This document shows, piece by piece, positions 27,940-36,868 of a stretch of DNA of 64,000 bases; position 1 is the stretch's first letter, and each line of letters opens with the position of its first letter. The stretch comes from Pleomorphomonas oryzae DSM 16300 (GTDB lineage: Bacteria > Pseudomonadota > Alphaproteobacteria > Rhizobiales > Pleomorphomonadaceae), in assembly GCF_000422965.1 (NCBI RefSeq), contig NZ_AUHB01000006.1, positions 62,001-126,000 on the forward strand. Direction: 5' to 3'. Both the position numbers and the translations under genes were made by a program. The notes below the pieces were generated by a model, which saw nothing but the letters and a program-made list of their open reading frames with translations, was not told where the DNA came from and ran no database searches.

Positions 27940-28669
27940 GAACCTCTCCCTGGCGTCCGCCATTGCTTGCCGTAACCGGCCGCTCCCGGAGGTGCGGCGA
28001 CAGTCGGTATTCGACGAGCGACATCAGACGGACAATGATGAAATTGATGAGAAGATAGATGAGCGTCGCGACCAGGAACACCTCCATGGTGCGATAGGTC
28101 TGCGAAATCAGCCGCTGCGCCGTGCCGGTCACCTCCCAGACGGTGACGAGGCTGGCAAGTGCCGTCGATTTCACCATCAAGATGATCTCGGTCGAATAGG
28201 CCGGCAGCGCCTGCCGAATGGCGATCGGCGCAATGATCCGCCGGAACAGCAGCAAGCCCGACATGCCGGCCGCCCTGCCCGCCTCGATCTCGCGAGCCGG
28301 AACAGCCTGCAAACCGCCGCGCATGATCTCCGCCTGATAGCCGGCGGTACAGAAGGCGAGCGCCAGCACGGCACACGAGAAGGGGTCGCGCAGCACAGGC
28401 CAGAACAGGCTATGGCGGACGGCCGGGAACTGACCGAGGCCGTAGTAGATGAGAAACATCTGGATCAACAGCGGCGAACCGCGGAACACGAAGATGTAGG
28501 CGCGGCCGAAGGCCGACAGCAGCAGACCGCCGGATACCCGGCAATAGGTGATGCCGAGCGCGAACAGCGCGCCGAGGCTGACCGAAGCGGCAAACAGGCC
28601 CAGCGTCATCGGCACGGCGCTGCCCAGCTTGACAAAGGTCGACCAAAGGAAGGCGACATCGAAACCCAT
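27932..28669 (-). CDS. Amino-acid ABC transporter permease, HisM-like
   Basis: A 245-residue inner-membrane permease with about five helices. The conserved coupling loop reads EIEAGRAAGMSGLLLFRRIIAP, and IFVFRGSPLLIQMFLIYYGL is the family's typical early motif. It pairs with the permease encoded just upstream to form the heterodimeric channel. GGAGGGAGGGCACC precedes the ATG, and the gap to the other permease is 13 bases. Confidence 0.92.
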   Translation of the reverse strand: MGFDVAFLWSTFVKLGSAVPMTLGLFAASVSLGALFALGITYCRVSGGLLLSAFGRAYIFVFRGSPLLIQMFLIYYGLGQFPAVRHSLFWPVLRDPFSCAVLALAFCTAGYQAEIMRGGLQAVPAREIEAGRAAGMSGLLLFRRIIAPIAIRQALPAYSTEIILMVKSTALASLVTVWEVTGTAQRLISQTYRTMEVFLVATLIYLLINFIIVRLMSLVEYRLSPHLRERPVTASNGGRQGEVHG

Positions 28670-28682
28670 GGTGCCCTCCCTC

Positions 28683-29405
28683 CTAGCGCCGGCCGAGACT
28701 GTTGCGGAAGCTTCGCGCCACCCGTCGCTCGGCGAAATTGAAGATGCGATCAGACAATGTCGTCAGCACGAGATACAGCGCCCCGCCAACCACGAAGAAC
28801 AGGAAATACTGCTTCGTGGACCCGGCGGCGATCTGCGATGTCCGCATCAACTCGGCAAGCCCGGTCACCGATATCAAGGTCGAGTCCTTGAGACTGAGCT
28901 GCCAGACGTTGCCGAGGCCCGGCAGCGAAAAACGCAAGATCTGCGGCGCAAGGATACGGCGAAAGCGCAGCAGCGTTCCCATGCCGATCGAACGGGCGGC
29001 ATCGATCTCGCCGCGGGCGACGGCCTGATAAGCACCGCGATAGACCTCTGCCTGGTAGGCCCCGGAGATCAGACCAACGGCAACGGCACCTGCAAGAAAG
29101 GATGGCAAGCCGAGGAAGCCCTCGTAGTTGAGCAGCTTGCCGACCGCAGTGACGGCCTGCGAACCGCCGAAGTAAACGAGGTAGATGACCAGAAGCTCGG
29201 GCGCACCACGGAATATGGTCGTGTAAGCATCGCCAAGCCAGCGCGCCGGTCGCGAAGCCGACAGTTTGGCCGCCGCGATGACAGCCCCAAGCACCGCGCC
29301 GACAGCAAGAGACGCGGCCGTGACGGCCAGCGTCATGCACGTCGCCCACAGGAGTATACCGCCCCGGCCTTGCTCACCGAAGCCGATCAGGTCAATCCAG
29401 GACAT
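28683..29405 (-). CDS. Amino-acid ABC transporter permease, HisQ-like
   Basis: A 240-residue membrane permease. The EAA-type loop is seen as EIDAARSIGMGTLLRFRRILAPQ, and the early motif as YTTIFRGAPELLVIYLVYFGG. The ATG at 29405 is chosen because GGAGAGCCTTG precedes it; a TTG one codon upstream is possible but less likely. It is the second gene after the binding protein in the transport operon. Confidence 0.92.
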   Translation of the reverse strand: MSWIDLIGFGEQGRGGILLWATCMTLAVTAASLAVGAVLGAVIAAAKLSASRPARWLGDAYTTIFRGAPELLVIYLVYFGGSQAVTAVGKLLNYEGFLGLPSFLAGAVAVGLISGAYQAEVYRGAYQAVARGEIDAARSIGMGTLLRFRRILAPQILRFSLPGLGNVWQLSLKDSTLISVTGLAELMRTSQIAAGSTKQYFLFFVVGGALYLVLTTLSDRIFNFAERRVARSFRNSLGRR

Positions 29406-29484
29406 CAAGGCTCTCCGTCGGCGCTCCCGGACCGTTTAGCGGATCGTCTCCGCCATCACCAGTCCGGGAGCTTCCTGTCACGCG

Positions 29485-30321
29485 TCAGGGAGTGACATCG
29501 ACCTTGAGCCACTTCTCCGAGAGCTTCTTCACGGTGCCGTCGGCGACGGCGGCCTTGATCGCCTCATCGAACAGCGCCTTCAGCTCCGGATCGGACTTGC
29601 GGATGCCGAGGCCTTCGCCCTCGCCCCAGACCTGACCGGTAATCTCCGGGCCGGTAAAGGCGAGATTGGCATTGTCGGCACTGGCAAACGCGCCGAGAAA
29701 ATAGGTGGCATCATCAAAGCCAGCGTCGATACGGCCGGCCGACAGATCGAGATCGCGCTCGGCCGAGGTCTTGTATTCCTTGATCTCGGCGACATCCTTG
29801 AAGTTGTCGTAGATGAAGCCGGCGTAGACGGTCGACGCCTGAATGCCGATGGTCTTGCCGGTCAGCGCCTTCTTGAGCGGCGCGATGGCATCGGCGCCAT
29901 CCTTGGTCGTGGCCAGCTTGATCACCGAACCGGTGCCGGCGAGCTTGGCAAGCTCGCCATCCTTCGGTGCAGCGAACACGGCCGGCGTTGCCGCGTAGGG
30001 AACCGTGAAGTCGATCACTTCCTTGCGCTCCGGCGTGATCGACAGTGCGTCCATGATCACGTCGAACTTGCCAGCGTTGAGGGCGGTGATCATTCCGTCC
30101 CAGTCCTGAGAGATCAGCGTGCATTTCAGCTTGGCATGGGCACAAAGGTACTCGGTGAGATCCGGTTCGAAGCCGACGATCTTGCCGCTGGCATCCGTAA
30201 GGTTCCATGGTGCGTAAGCGCCTTCCAGCGCGATGGTCACTTCCTTCCATTCCTTGGCCGACGCCGGCACCGCCAGCGCGGCGAACAAGGCGGACGCTGC
30301 AACGAGACTCCGAATATTCAT
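29485..30321 (-). CDS. Amino-acid ABC transporter substrate-binding protein
   Basis: A 278-residue periplasmic binding protein with a signal peptide ending at VPASA-KEWK. The fold signatures ALEGAYAPWNLTDASGKIVGFEPDL, DWDGMITALNAGKFDVIMDALSITPERKEVIDFT and GKTIGIQASTVY match the lysine/arginine/ornithine/histidine binding family. With hutF upstream and a HisQMP-like trio downstream, histidine is the probable ligand. GAGGAGAACATC precedes the ATG. Confidence 0.92.
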   Translation of the reverse strand: MNIRSLVAASALFAALAVPASAKEWKEVTIALEGAYAPWNLTDASGKIVGFEPDLTEYLCAHAKLKCTLISQDWDGMITALNAGKFDVIMDALSITPERKEVIDFTVPYAATPAVFAAPKDGELAKLAGTGSVIKLATTKDGADAIAPLKKALTGKTIGIQASTVYAGFIYDNFKDVAEIKEYKTSAERDLDLSAGRIDAGFDDATYFLGAFASADNANLAFTGPEITGQVWGEGEGLGIRKSDPELKALFDEAIKAAVADGTVKKLSEKWLKVDVTP

Positions 30322-30405
30322 GATGTTCTCCTCTGGTTTTTCGAAGCGCTCCGGCTTCTTCTTAACTTCTTCCCGCCGTGGCAAGCGGCCTCATAAAAAA
30401 ACATA

Positions 30406-31782
30406 TCATGCCTTGAGGCGCTGAAGGGTCGCCGCAAAAGCCCGATCGATCTCTTCGTCTTTGGCGTGACGACCATCCTCGATCAGCCAGCGCCCCCCGA
30501 CCATCACGTCACGAACTGCCGATCCGATGCCGCCGAATATCCAGCGATCGAGAATCGCGTCCCCCTCAAGGGAGGCGAGATAGGGCGAGCGGCCGTCCAG
30601 CACCACGATATCCGCCGGCGCGCCCACGGAAAATCCCGATCCGCTCAGGCCCGCAGCCCGAGCGCCGCCGGCGAGAGCACGGTCGAACAGCGTGCGACCG
30701 ACCGAAGCCCCCGGTCGGCCGGCCATTCGGTTGCGTCGACGATCGCGTAGCCGCTGACCATACTCAAGCAGTCGCAATTCGTCGGCTACCGAGTTGGCGA
30801 CGTGGCTGTCGGTTCCAATGCCAAAGCGCCCCTCGGCTGCAAGAAAATCGGAAGCCGGGAAAATGCCATCTCCGAGATCAGCCTCAGTCGTCGGGCACAG
30901 GCCGGCAACCGCGCCTGAGTGTGCGATCATCGCAACTTCCGCCTCGGTGACGTGGGTGGCATGGATAAGACACCAGCGTTCATCGATATCTGCAATGTCA
31001 TAAAGCCGCTCGACCGGCCGCCGGCCCGAATGAGCGATCGAGGCGGCCACCTCGCGCTCCTGCTCTGCCACGTGAATGTGGATCGGCGCATGCTCCGGCA
31101 CCGCCCGCATGACAGCGGCGATTTCGTCGCCGGTCACAGCCCTCAGAGAGTGAAAGGCCTGGCCAAGCCGTGCCCCCGCTGAACGGCAAGGCGCGACAAG
31201 GCCGTGCAGCAGTATCAGGAAGCCATCGACATCGTGGATGAACCGACGCTGACCGGACGTTGGCGCCACCCCTCCGAAGTCCGAGTGGGCATAAAAGACC
31301 GGCAGCAACGTCAGACCGATGCCGGACATCTCCGCCGCTCGCAGGATGGCCAGCGACATCTCGGCCGGCTCTTCATAGGAACGACCATCCGTGCCGTGAT
31401 GCAGATAATGAAACTCGGCGACACGTCCGAAACCGCCCTTCAGCAGCTCGACCTGCAGCTTGGCGGCAATCGCCACGACGTCATCGGGGGTCAGCAGCGA
31501 CACCAGCCGATACATCTCCTCACGCCAGGTCCAAAAACTATCTTCGCCCTGCCCAGCCACTTCCGTCAGGCCCGCCATGGCGCGCTGGAAGGCGTGGGAA
31601 TGGAGGTTGGCAATCGCCGGCACGGCGGGGCCGCCGAGACGCTTGGCGCCAGTCGCCGGCGCCCCCTGCTCAATCGCGGCGATTCGGCCATCGGCGCCAA
31701 TGGCGAACACGACATCGTCGGCCCAACCATCCGCCAGCAAGGCTCTTTCGGCGAAAAGCAATTGATGGTTATCTGTTACCAT
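30406..31782 (-). CDS. hutF: Formimidoylglutamate deiminase
   Basis: A 458-residue amidohydrolase that converts N-formimino-L-glutamate to N-formyl-L-glutamate in the five-step histidine pathway. Metal and substrate motifs seen: NLHSHAFQRAMAGL, FHYLHH, PIHIHVAEQ, CLIHATH, GLCPTTEADLGDGIFPA and GTDSHVAN, all typical of HutF. The ATG at 31782 lies 20 bases from a HutC-type palindrome, and hutC is divergent across a 108-base gap. The downstream genes are the ABC transporter and the hutH-like gene, consistent with one HutC-controlled operon. Confidence 0.94.
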   Translation of the reverse strand: MVTDNHQLLFAERALLADGWADDVVFAIGADGRIAAIEQGAPATGAKRLGGPAVPAIANLHSHAFQRAMAGLTEVAGQGEDSFWTWREEMYRLVSLLTPDDVVAIAAKLQVELLKGGFGRVAEFHYLHHGTDGRSYEEPAEMSLAILRAAEMSGIGLTLLPVFYAHSDFGGVAPTSGQRRFIHDVDGFLILLHGLVAPCRSAGARLGQAFHSLRAVTGDEIAAVMRAVPEHAPIHIHVAEQEREVAASIAHSGRRPVERLYDIADIDERWCLIHATHVTEAEVAMIAHSGAVAGLCPTTEADLGDGIFPASDFLAAEGRFGIGTDSHVANSVADELRLLEYGQRLRDRRRNRMAGRPGASVGRTLFDRALAGGARAAGLSGSGFSVGAPADIVVLDGRSPYLASLEGDAILDRWIFGGIGSAVRDVMVGGRWLIEDGRHAKDEEIDRAFAATLQRLKA

Positions 31783-31801
31783 CTTGTTCGCGAAACCTCA
31801 C

Positions 31802-31817
31802 GCTTGTACATACAAGC
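31802..31817. promoter_or_regulatory. HutC operator between hutF and hutC
   Basis: GCTTGTACATACAAGC is a perfect inverted repeat (GCTTGTA-CA-TACAAGC) matching the TTGTATATACAA-type HutC site. It sits in the divergent hutF/hutC promoter region, so HutC probably represses both itself and the hutF operon until urocanate builds up. Confidence 0.85.
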
Positions 31818-31890
31818 ACTGTAGAGGAAATTTCTTAGCTCGCAAGCCGAATTCATTCGTCTCTGACCAATTTTGGGGAGTGCCTAGAAA

Positions 31891-32625
31891 ATGAGCGACG
31901 TCACCGAGCGTCCCAGCGGGACTCCCCCGCATTACGCGATGGTCAAGCAGATGATCCTTGCTCGCATCGGCAGTGGCGAGTGGCCGGCGCGTCACCGCAT
32001 TCCCTCCGAAAACGAGCTCGTCGCGACGCTCGGTCTCAGCCGCATGACCATCAACAGGGCATTGCGCGAACTGGCGGCAGATGGCGTCCTGCTGCGTATC
32101 CAGGGGCTGGGCACCTTTGTCGCCGAAGGCAAAAGCCAGACGTCGGTCTTCAAGGTGCGCAACATCGCCGACGAGATCCGCGAGCGTGGTCATGCGCATG
32201 CGGCGCAAACGGTGATGAAGGACGAGCTGAAGGCAACGCCGGAACTTGCCGACGAACTGGGCATCGAACTCGGCGCCGCGGTCTTCCATTCGCTGGTGAT
32301 CCATCTCGAAAACGACATCCCCGTTCAGTTGGAAGACCGCTACGTCAATCCGGCCCTGGCGCCAGACTATCTCAGCCAGGATTTTTCGACCCGCACGCCC
32401 AACAGCTACCTGAGCGCCGTTGCGCCGTGGACGACCGTTGAACACACCGTCGAAGCCGTTCTGCCGGCCTCCTGGGAAGCCAAGTTGCTCGCCATTGCCC
32501 GTAGCGATCCCTGCCTGCTGATCCGGCGCCGCACCTTCTCTGGCGAACGCGTCGTCACCTCCGTCCGCCTCCTGATGCCCGGCGGACGTAGCCGCATCGA
32601 GAGCCGCGAGGGCGCAAGCTTCTGA
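31891..32625 (+). CDS. hutC: Histidine utilization repressor HutC
   Basis: A 244-residue GntR/HutC regulator. The winged helix spans about 12-80 (SENELVATLGLSRMTINRALRELA then GLGTFVAEGK) and the UTRA effector domain about 95-235, with VQLEDRYVNPALAPDYLSQDF and the C-terminal ARSDPCLLIRRRTFSGERVVTSVRL that are typical of HutC. The known effector is urocanate. GGGGAG precedes the ATG. Two matching palindromes lie in front of hut genes in this window. Confidence 0.93.
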   Translation: MSDVTERPSGTPPHYAMVKQMILARIGSGEWPARHRIPSENELVATLGLSRMTINRALRELAADGVLLRIQGLGTFVAEGKSQTSVFKVRNIADEIRERGHAHAAQTVMKDELKATPELADELGIELGAAVFHSLVIHLENDIPVQLEDRYVNPALAPDYLSQDFSTRTPNSYLSAVAPWTTVEHTVEAVLPASWEAKLLAIARSDPCLLIRRRTFSGERVVTSVRLLMPGGRSRIESREGASF

Positions 32626-32746
32626 TTTATTTGCGGAGTCACGCAGCCATTCGTCGAAATCTCCAGCAAGAAGCTAGTTCATAAACCAAACCGAGCTGCT
32701 TCAATTGCCGACACAACCGCTTCGCGCGCACGCCGCAGATGAGAGC

Positions 32747-32773
32747 TGCAACATTTATTTCTCATTTGTTGCA
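32747..32773. repeat. Inverted repeat upstream of the acyltransferase gene
   Basis: TGCAACA and TGTTGCA form a perfect 7-bp inverted repeat around a 13-base AT-rich spacer, in the 238-base gap between hutC and the acyltransferase gene. It may be an operator or weak hairpin; nothing else was recognised in the gap. Confidence 0.4.
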
Positions 32774-32863
32774 CGAAAATTAAACCAGTGATTGCGATCA
32801 TTGCCTAGATCAGCAACCTGCGTTGAGCGGGTTCTTTAAAAAGCGTGGTGGTGAGCTGGTATT

Positions 32864-33835
32864 GTGACAGATCAACGAATTGCCGCGTTGGACGGTTTGA
32901 GGGGCGCGGCTATCACTTACGTGATGCTCGGTCACTTTGGCCCCAACTGGCTTCATTCCGCCGGAACGTTTGGAGTCATAGTATTTTTCGCGCTTTCGGG
33001 CAGGCTAATGGCCGACGTCCTGTTCATCGGCAATATGGGCTGGCGAGAGTTTGCCGTCCGACGCCTAGCGAGACTATATCCTGCCCTGATTTTTTTCTCT
33101 TTTTTCCTATTGGTATTGTCATTGATCCTAGGGCGCGCCGACCTGCTGGCCGACTGGTGGAGTTATCCCGTCTTCGCCGTGAATCTGGTTGTTGTCTTGA
33201 CGGGACGTTTTCCACCCTTTGATCACCTGTGGTCGGTCAGCCTGGAAGTCCAAACCTACGTTATGTTGGTGCTATTTGCCGTAGGGCTATCCGGACGGAG
33301 GCGTCTTGTCGCTTTGGTCGCCGGCGCAACCTTTTGCTTCATCAATGGCTTAGTGAGGACCTACGTCATTCACCAGAATCCGTTCGCGATCTACTGGCGG
33401 CCAGACGTCGGGGCCGCGGTCGTCTTCGCTGCGGCCTTTCTGCGTCTGCTATTGAAAGATGTTCACGTACCAGCCTGGACGATACCAACTGCTTTTAGCG
33501 CCGCCAATCTCCTAATGCTCCTCACGACGGAACCTTGGGTCAGCATGACGCTGAATGGCGTACTATTGGCCTTTGTCGGCGCCACCGTGGAGCGCTCAAC
33601 CTCCCCCACTGTCCGCCTCTTGAAGTTCGGACCTCTGGTATTCCTCGGCACGATCTCCTATTCACTCTATATATGGCAACAGTTGTTTATGTACGCTCAC
33701 AAGGGTGGCCTTCCGCTCCTTGCGGCACTGACTCTATCGCTTCTGATTGCAACATTTAGCTACTATCGCATCGAGCGTCCCGGAAAGAACGCCATGCTTA
33801 TCCTGTGGCAACGTAGAAGAGTTGGCGCCCCGTAA
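32864..33835 (+). CDS. Membrane acyltransferase, acyltransferase-3 family
   Basis: A 323-residue inner-membrane protein with about ten hydrophobic segments. Family signs are LDGLRGAAITYVMLGHF with its catalytic-type His at the N-terminus, GVIVFFALSGRLMADVL and REFAVRRLARLYPAL. Members O-acylate surface polysaccharides or lipids. A GTG at 32864 starts the frame and has a poor ribosome binding site. The gene is clearly poorer in GC than its neighbours (24 of 60 bases in 33061-33120) and splits hutC from hutU, which suggests a recent insertion with no role in histidine use. The target molecule is unknown. Confidence 0.83.
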   Translation: MTDQRIAALDGLRGAAITYVMLGHFGPNWLHSAGTFGVIVFFALSGRLMADVLFIGNMGWREFAVRRLARLYPALIFFSFFLLVLSLILGRADLLADWWSYPVFAVNLVVVLTGRFPPFDHLWSVSLEVQTYVMLVLFAVGLSGRRRLVALVAGATFCFINGLVRTYVIHQNPFAIYWRPDVGAAVVFAAAFLRLLLKDVHVPAWTIPTAFSAANLLMLLTTEPWVSMTLNGVLLAFVGATVERSTSPTVRLLKFGPLVFLGTISYSLYIWQQLFMYAHKGGLPLLAALTLSLLIATFSYYRIERPGKNAMLILWQRRRVGAP

Positions 33836-33890
33836 CTGGACCAAGAAACGTCCTTTTTCGTTGACTCCCCGTTCGTCCAGTGCTTTCTGT

Positions 33891-33904
33891 CTTGTATAGA
33901 CAAG
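33891..33904. promoter_or_regulatory. HutC operator upstream of hutU
   Basis: CTTGTATAGACAAG has CTTGT/ACAAG arms around ATAG and resembles the perfect HutC palindrome at 31802-31817. It lies 13 bases before the hutU ATG and should bring hutU-hutD under HutC control. Confidence 0.75.
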
Positions 33905-33917
33905 GTAGAGGATCATC

Positions 33918-35591
33918 ATGCCGAGCAACACGCGATATCGTGACGTTGAAATCCGTGCGCCCCGGGGCACGACGCTTCGGGCCAAGAGCTGGCAGACGGA
34001 AGCGCCGCTCCGCATGCTGATGAACAACCTCGATCCTGACGTCGCCGAGAACCCCAAGGAACTGGTTGTCTATGGTGGTATCGGTCGCGCCGCTCGCGAT
34101 TGGGAATGCTTCGACACGATCGTCCGGACTCTCGAACGCCTCGAAGACGACGAGACCCTGCTCGTCCAGTCGGGCAAGCCGGTGGGCGTATTCCGCACGC
34201 ACAAGGATGCCCCGCGTGTGCTGATCGCCAATTCCAACCTGGTGCCCCATTGGGCAAACTGGGAGCACTTCAACAAGCTCGATGCCGAGGGGCTGATGAT
34301 GTACGGCCAGATGACGGCCGGCTCGTGGATCTACATCGGCGCTCAGGGCATCGTGCAAGGCACCTACGAAACCTTCGTGGAAGCCGGCCGCCAGCATTAT
34401 GACGGCAATCTCAAGGGGCGATGGGTCTTGACGGCCGGCCTCGGCGGCATGGGGGGCGCCCAGCCGCTTGCCGCCGCCATGGCCGGCGCCTCCTCGCTCA
34501 ACATCGAGTGCCAGCAGTCGCGCATCGATTTTCGTCTGCGCACCCGCTATGTCGACAAGCAGGCCAAGGACCTCGATGACGCGCTGCGGCTGATCGCCGA
34601 GCATACTGGTAATGGCGAGGCCGTCTCCATCGCGCTTCTCGGCAATGCCTCCGACATATTGCCGGAACTGGTGCGGCGCGGCGTCCGGCCGGATCTGGTC
34701 ACCGACCAGACTTCTGCTCACGATCCCCTCAATGGCTACCTGCCGTCCGGCTGGACCTGGGATGAATATCGCGAACGCGCTAAGACGGAGCCGGAGGTGG
34801 TAATCGCCGCCGCCACGGCATCCATGCGGCAGCATGTCCGCGCCATGCTCGACTTCAAAAAGCTGGGCATTCCGGTGTTCGACTACGGCAACAATATCCG
34901 CCAGCGCGCCTTCGACGCCGGCGAGCAGAACGCTTTCGCCTTCCCCGGCTTCGTTCCAGCCTACATTCGCCCGCTGTTCTGCCGCGGCATCGGCCCGTTC
35001 CGCTGGGCGGCGCTGTCGGGCGATCCAGCCGACATCGCAGCGACCGACGCCAAGGTGAAGGAATTGCTGCCGGACAACCCCCATCTCCATAACTGGCTGG
35101 ACATGGCCGCCGAGCGCATCGCCTTCCAGGGTCTGCCGGCGCGCATTTGCTGGGTGGGTCTCGGCGCCCGCGCCCGTCTCGGCCTTGCCTTCAACGAATT
35201 GGTTCGGCAGGGCATCGTCAAGGCGCCCATCGTCATCGGTCGCGACCACCTCGACAGCGGTTCGGTCGCCTCACCCAATCGGGAGACCGAGGCAATGCGC
35301 GACGGTTCGGACGCCGTCTCCGACTGGCCGCTGCTCAACGCACTGCTCAACACCGCCTCCGGAGCCACCTGGGTGTCGCTTCACCACGGTGGCGGCGTCG
35401 GCATGGGCTTCTCCCAGCACGCCGGCATGGTCATCGTCTGTGACGGCAGCGAGGACGCCGATCGCCGTATTGCCCGTGTTCTTCACAATGATCCGGCGAC
35501 CGGTGTCATGCGCCACGCCGATGCCGGCTACGATATCGCGATCGAATGTGCCCGGGAAAAGGAACTCGACCTGCCGATGCTGGGAAAATGA
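33918..35591 (+). CDS. hutU: Urocanate hydratase
   Basis: A 557-residue urocanase converting urocanate to imidazolonepropionate with tightly bound NAD. The urocanase signature [14 protein letters not shown] is intact and contains Cys411, the position of the catalytic Cys410 of the Pseudomonas enzyme. Other fixed blocks are [40 protein letters not shown] and the NAD-binding [17 protein letters not shown]. Length is the standard 555-560. AGAGGATC precedes the ATG, and hutD follows with a 4-base overlap. Confidence 0.97.
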   Translation: MPSNTRYRDVEIRAPRGTTLRAKSWQTEAPLRMLMNNLDPDVAENPKELVVYGGIGRAARDWECFDTIVRTLERLEDDETLLVQSGKPVGVFRTHKDAPRVLIANSNLVPHWANWEHFNKLDAEGLMMYGQMTAGSWIYIGAQGIVQGTYETFVEAGRQHYDGNLKGRWVLTAGLGGMGGAQPLAAAMAGASSLNIECQQSRIDFRLRTRYVDKQAKDLDDALRLIAEHTGNGEAVSIALLGNASDILPELVRRGVRPDLVTDQTSAHDPLNGYLPSGWTWDEYRERAKTEPEVVIAAATASMRQHVRAMLDFKKLGIPVFDYGNNIRQRAFDAGEQNAFAFPGFVPAYIRPLFCRGIGPFRWAALSGDPADIAATDAKVKELLPDNPHLHNWLDMAAERIAFQGLPARICWVGLGARARLGLAFNELVRQGIVKAPIVIGRDHLDSGSVASPNRETEAMRDGSDAVSDWPLLNALLNTASGATWVSLHHGGGVGMGFSQHAGMVIVCDGSEDADRRIARVLHNDPATGVMRHADAGYDIAIECAREKELDLPMLGK

Positions 35592-36169
35592 GCGTCCGGC
35601 TTCTGACGGCGGCTGATTTCAGACGCTTGGCCTGGGCAAACGGTCGCGGCACAACGCTGGAACTTGTCCGGCGTGACGATGCGGCCGGCGCCCTGCTCTG
35701 GCGCCTGTCGGTCGCAGATGTTGTCGAGCCCGGTCCGTTTTCGCCTTTGCCGGGGATCGATCGGATAATCGCCCTGATCGAGGGCGAAGGCTTCGACCTC
35801 GATTTTGGTAGCGCCCACCTCGCAGTGTCCCTGCGGCCGTTCGAACCACTCTCCTTCTCGGGCGACTGGTCGACCAAGGCCACCACCGTGTACGGACCGT
35901 CTCGTGATTTCAACGTCATGACGGCGCGCGGGAAAATCGCAGCCGAGGTCGAACTGGCGAAAGAAAATCTTCCCTCCGCAGACCTTACTTATGTCTTTGC
36001 GGCGCGTGGTGGCGTTACCGTCAAAACCGGCGATGTTCGAGTCCGCGCCGAAACCGGTGAGCTGATCGAGTGTCGACAGGAGAATGCGGTAGGCATCGAG
36101 ACCGACGAGCCGAAAACCGTTATCGCCGTCCGTCTCCGCCGGATCGACATGTCCGTGCCGATGCCATGA
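35588..36169 (+). CDS. hutD: HutD-family protein
   Basis: A 193-residue HutD (DUF886) beta-barrel protein. It begins with the family pattern [20 protein letters not shown], followed by [31 protein letters not shown] and a [12 protein letters not shown] segment. HutD has a cupin-like fold and is thought to set an upper limit on hut activity, perhaps by binding formylglutamate; it is not an enzyme of the pathway. Its ATG overlaps the hutU stop (ATGA), so the two are co-translated. Confidence 0.9.
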   Translation: MSVRLLTAADFRRLAWANGRGTTLELVRRDDAAGALLWRLSVADVVEPGPFSPLPGIDRIIALIEGEGFDLDFGSAHLAVSLRPFEPLSFSGDWSTKATTVYGPSRDFNVMTARGKIAAEVELAKENLPSADLTYVFAARGGVTVKTGDVRVRAETGELIECRQENAVGIETDEPKTVIAVRLRRIDMSVPMP

Positions 36170-36175
36170 TCGTCG

Positions 36176-36193
36176 TCGTGCGTATTGGCACGA
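36176..36193 (+). terminator. Small hairpin after hutD
   Basis: TCGTGC and GCACGA form a perfect 6-bp stem around GTATTG, seven bases after the hutD stop. It has no T run, so the terminator role is tentative. Confidence 0.3.
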
Positions 36194-36306
36194 AGGCGTT
36201 ACCGGCGGCATGAAAGCTGGAATTAATCATACACGAGTGCTAGGGGAAGCTCGCTTTCTACGGCGTTGCGGCGCCGGGCAGTTTGATAACAGCATGGGCG
36301 CCAGCC

Positions 36307-36771
36307 ATGAGCGACAAGACCAAGATCGTCATCACCTCCGACCACACCGGCATCGACCTCAGGAAGGCTGTCATCGCCCATCTCGAGGCGCGCGGCTATC
36401 CTGTCGAGGATGTTGGTCCGACGTCTCCTGAAAGCACCGACTACCCCAAGTGGGGCGAGAAGGCCGCACGGGTTGTGCTGGCCGGCAACGCAGATCTCGG
36501 CATTGCCATCTGCGGCACCGGCTTCGGTATCTCGCTGGCCGCCAACAAGCTCCGGGGCATTCGCTGCGTCGTCTGCTCCGAGCCTTACACCGCCAAGCTG
36601 TCGCGCCAGCACAATAACGCCAACATGCTGGCCTTCGGCGCCCGCGTCGTCGGACAGGACCTGGCGCTGATGATCGTCGACGAGTTCCTCAATGCTGAGT
36701 TCGAAGGCGGCCGACATGCCCGCCGTGTCAACATGATTTCCGAGCTTGAAGCCGGCCATTCGGTCTGCTGA
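36307..36771 (+). CDS. rpiB: Ribose 5-phosphate isomerase B family (RpiB/LacAB)
   Basis: A 154-residue sugar-phosphate isomerase. It starts with ITSDHTGIDLRKAV (Asp12/His13 of the substrate site) and has the catalytic Cys69 in CGTGFGISLAANK, with HNNANMLAFGARVVG further on. RpiB interconverts ribose and ribulose 5-phosphates; close relatives act on allose or other sugar phosphates. The ATG at 36307 is favoured over a TTG at 36283. It stands alone between the hut genes and a strong terminator. Confidence 0.88.
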   Translation: MSDKTKIVITSDHTGIDLRKAVIAHLEARGYPVEDVGPTSPESTDYPKWGEKAARVVLAGNADLGIAICGTGFGISLAANKLRGIRCVVCSEPYTAKLSRQHNNANMLAFGARVVGQDLALMIVDEFLNAEFEGGRHARRVNMISELEAGHSVC

Positions 36772-36819
36772 AAGGGCGTGGCCGCCACTCTCCCATTAGG
36801 CGGCCGGCCGGGAGGAGAT

Positions 36820-36852
36820 AAGGGCGTTCGGATCCTGTATCCGGACGCCCTT
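36820..36852. terminator. Terminator between rpiB and msrQ
   Basis: A 14-bp stem with one G-U pair (36820-36833 with 36839-36852) around a 5-base loop, with A-rich and T-rich ends. It serves the convergent rpiB (plus) and msrQ (minus). Confidence 0.8.
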
Positions 36853-36868
36853 CTTGTATCGAGCCCGT

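Noticed and set aside
33798-35249. A 483-codon frame on minus opposite hutU
   Set aside because: hutU has its full family signature; the reverse frame has none.
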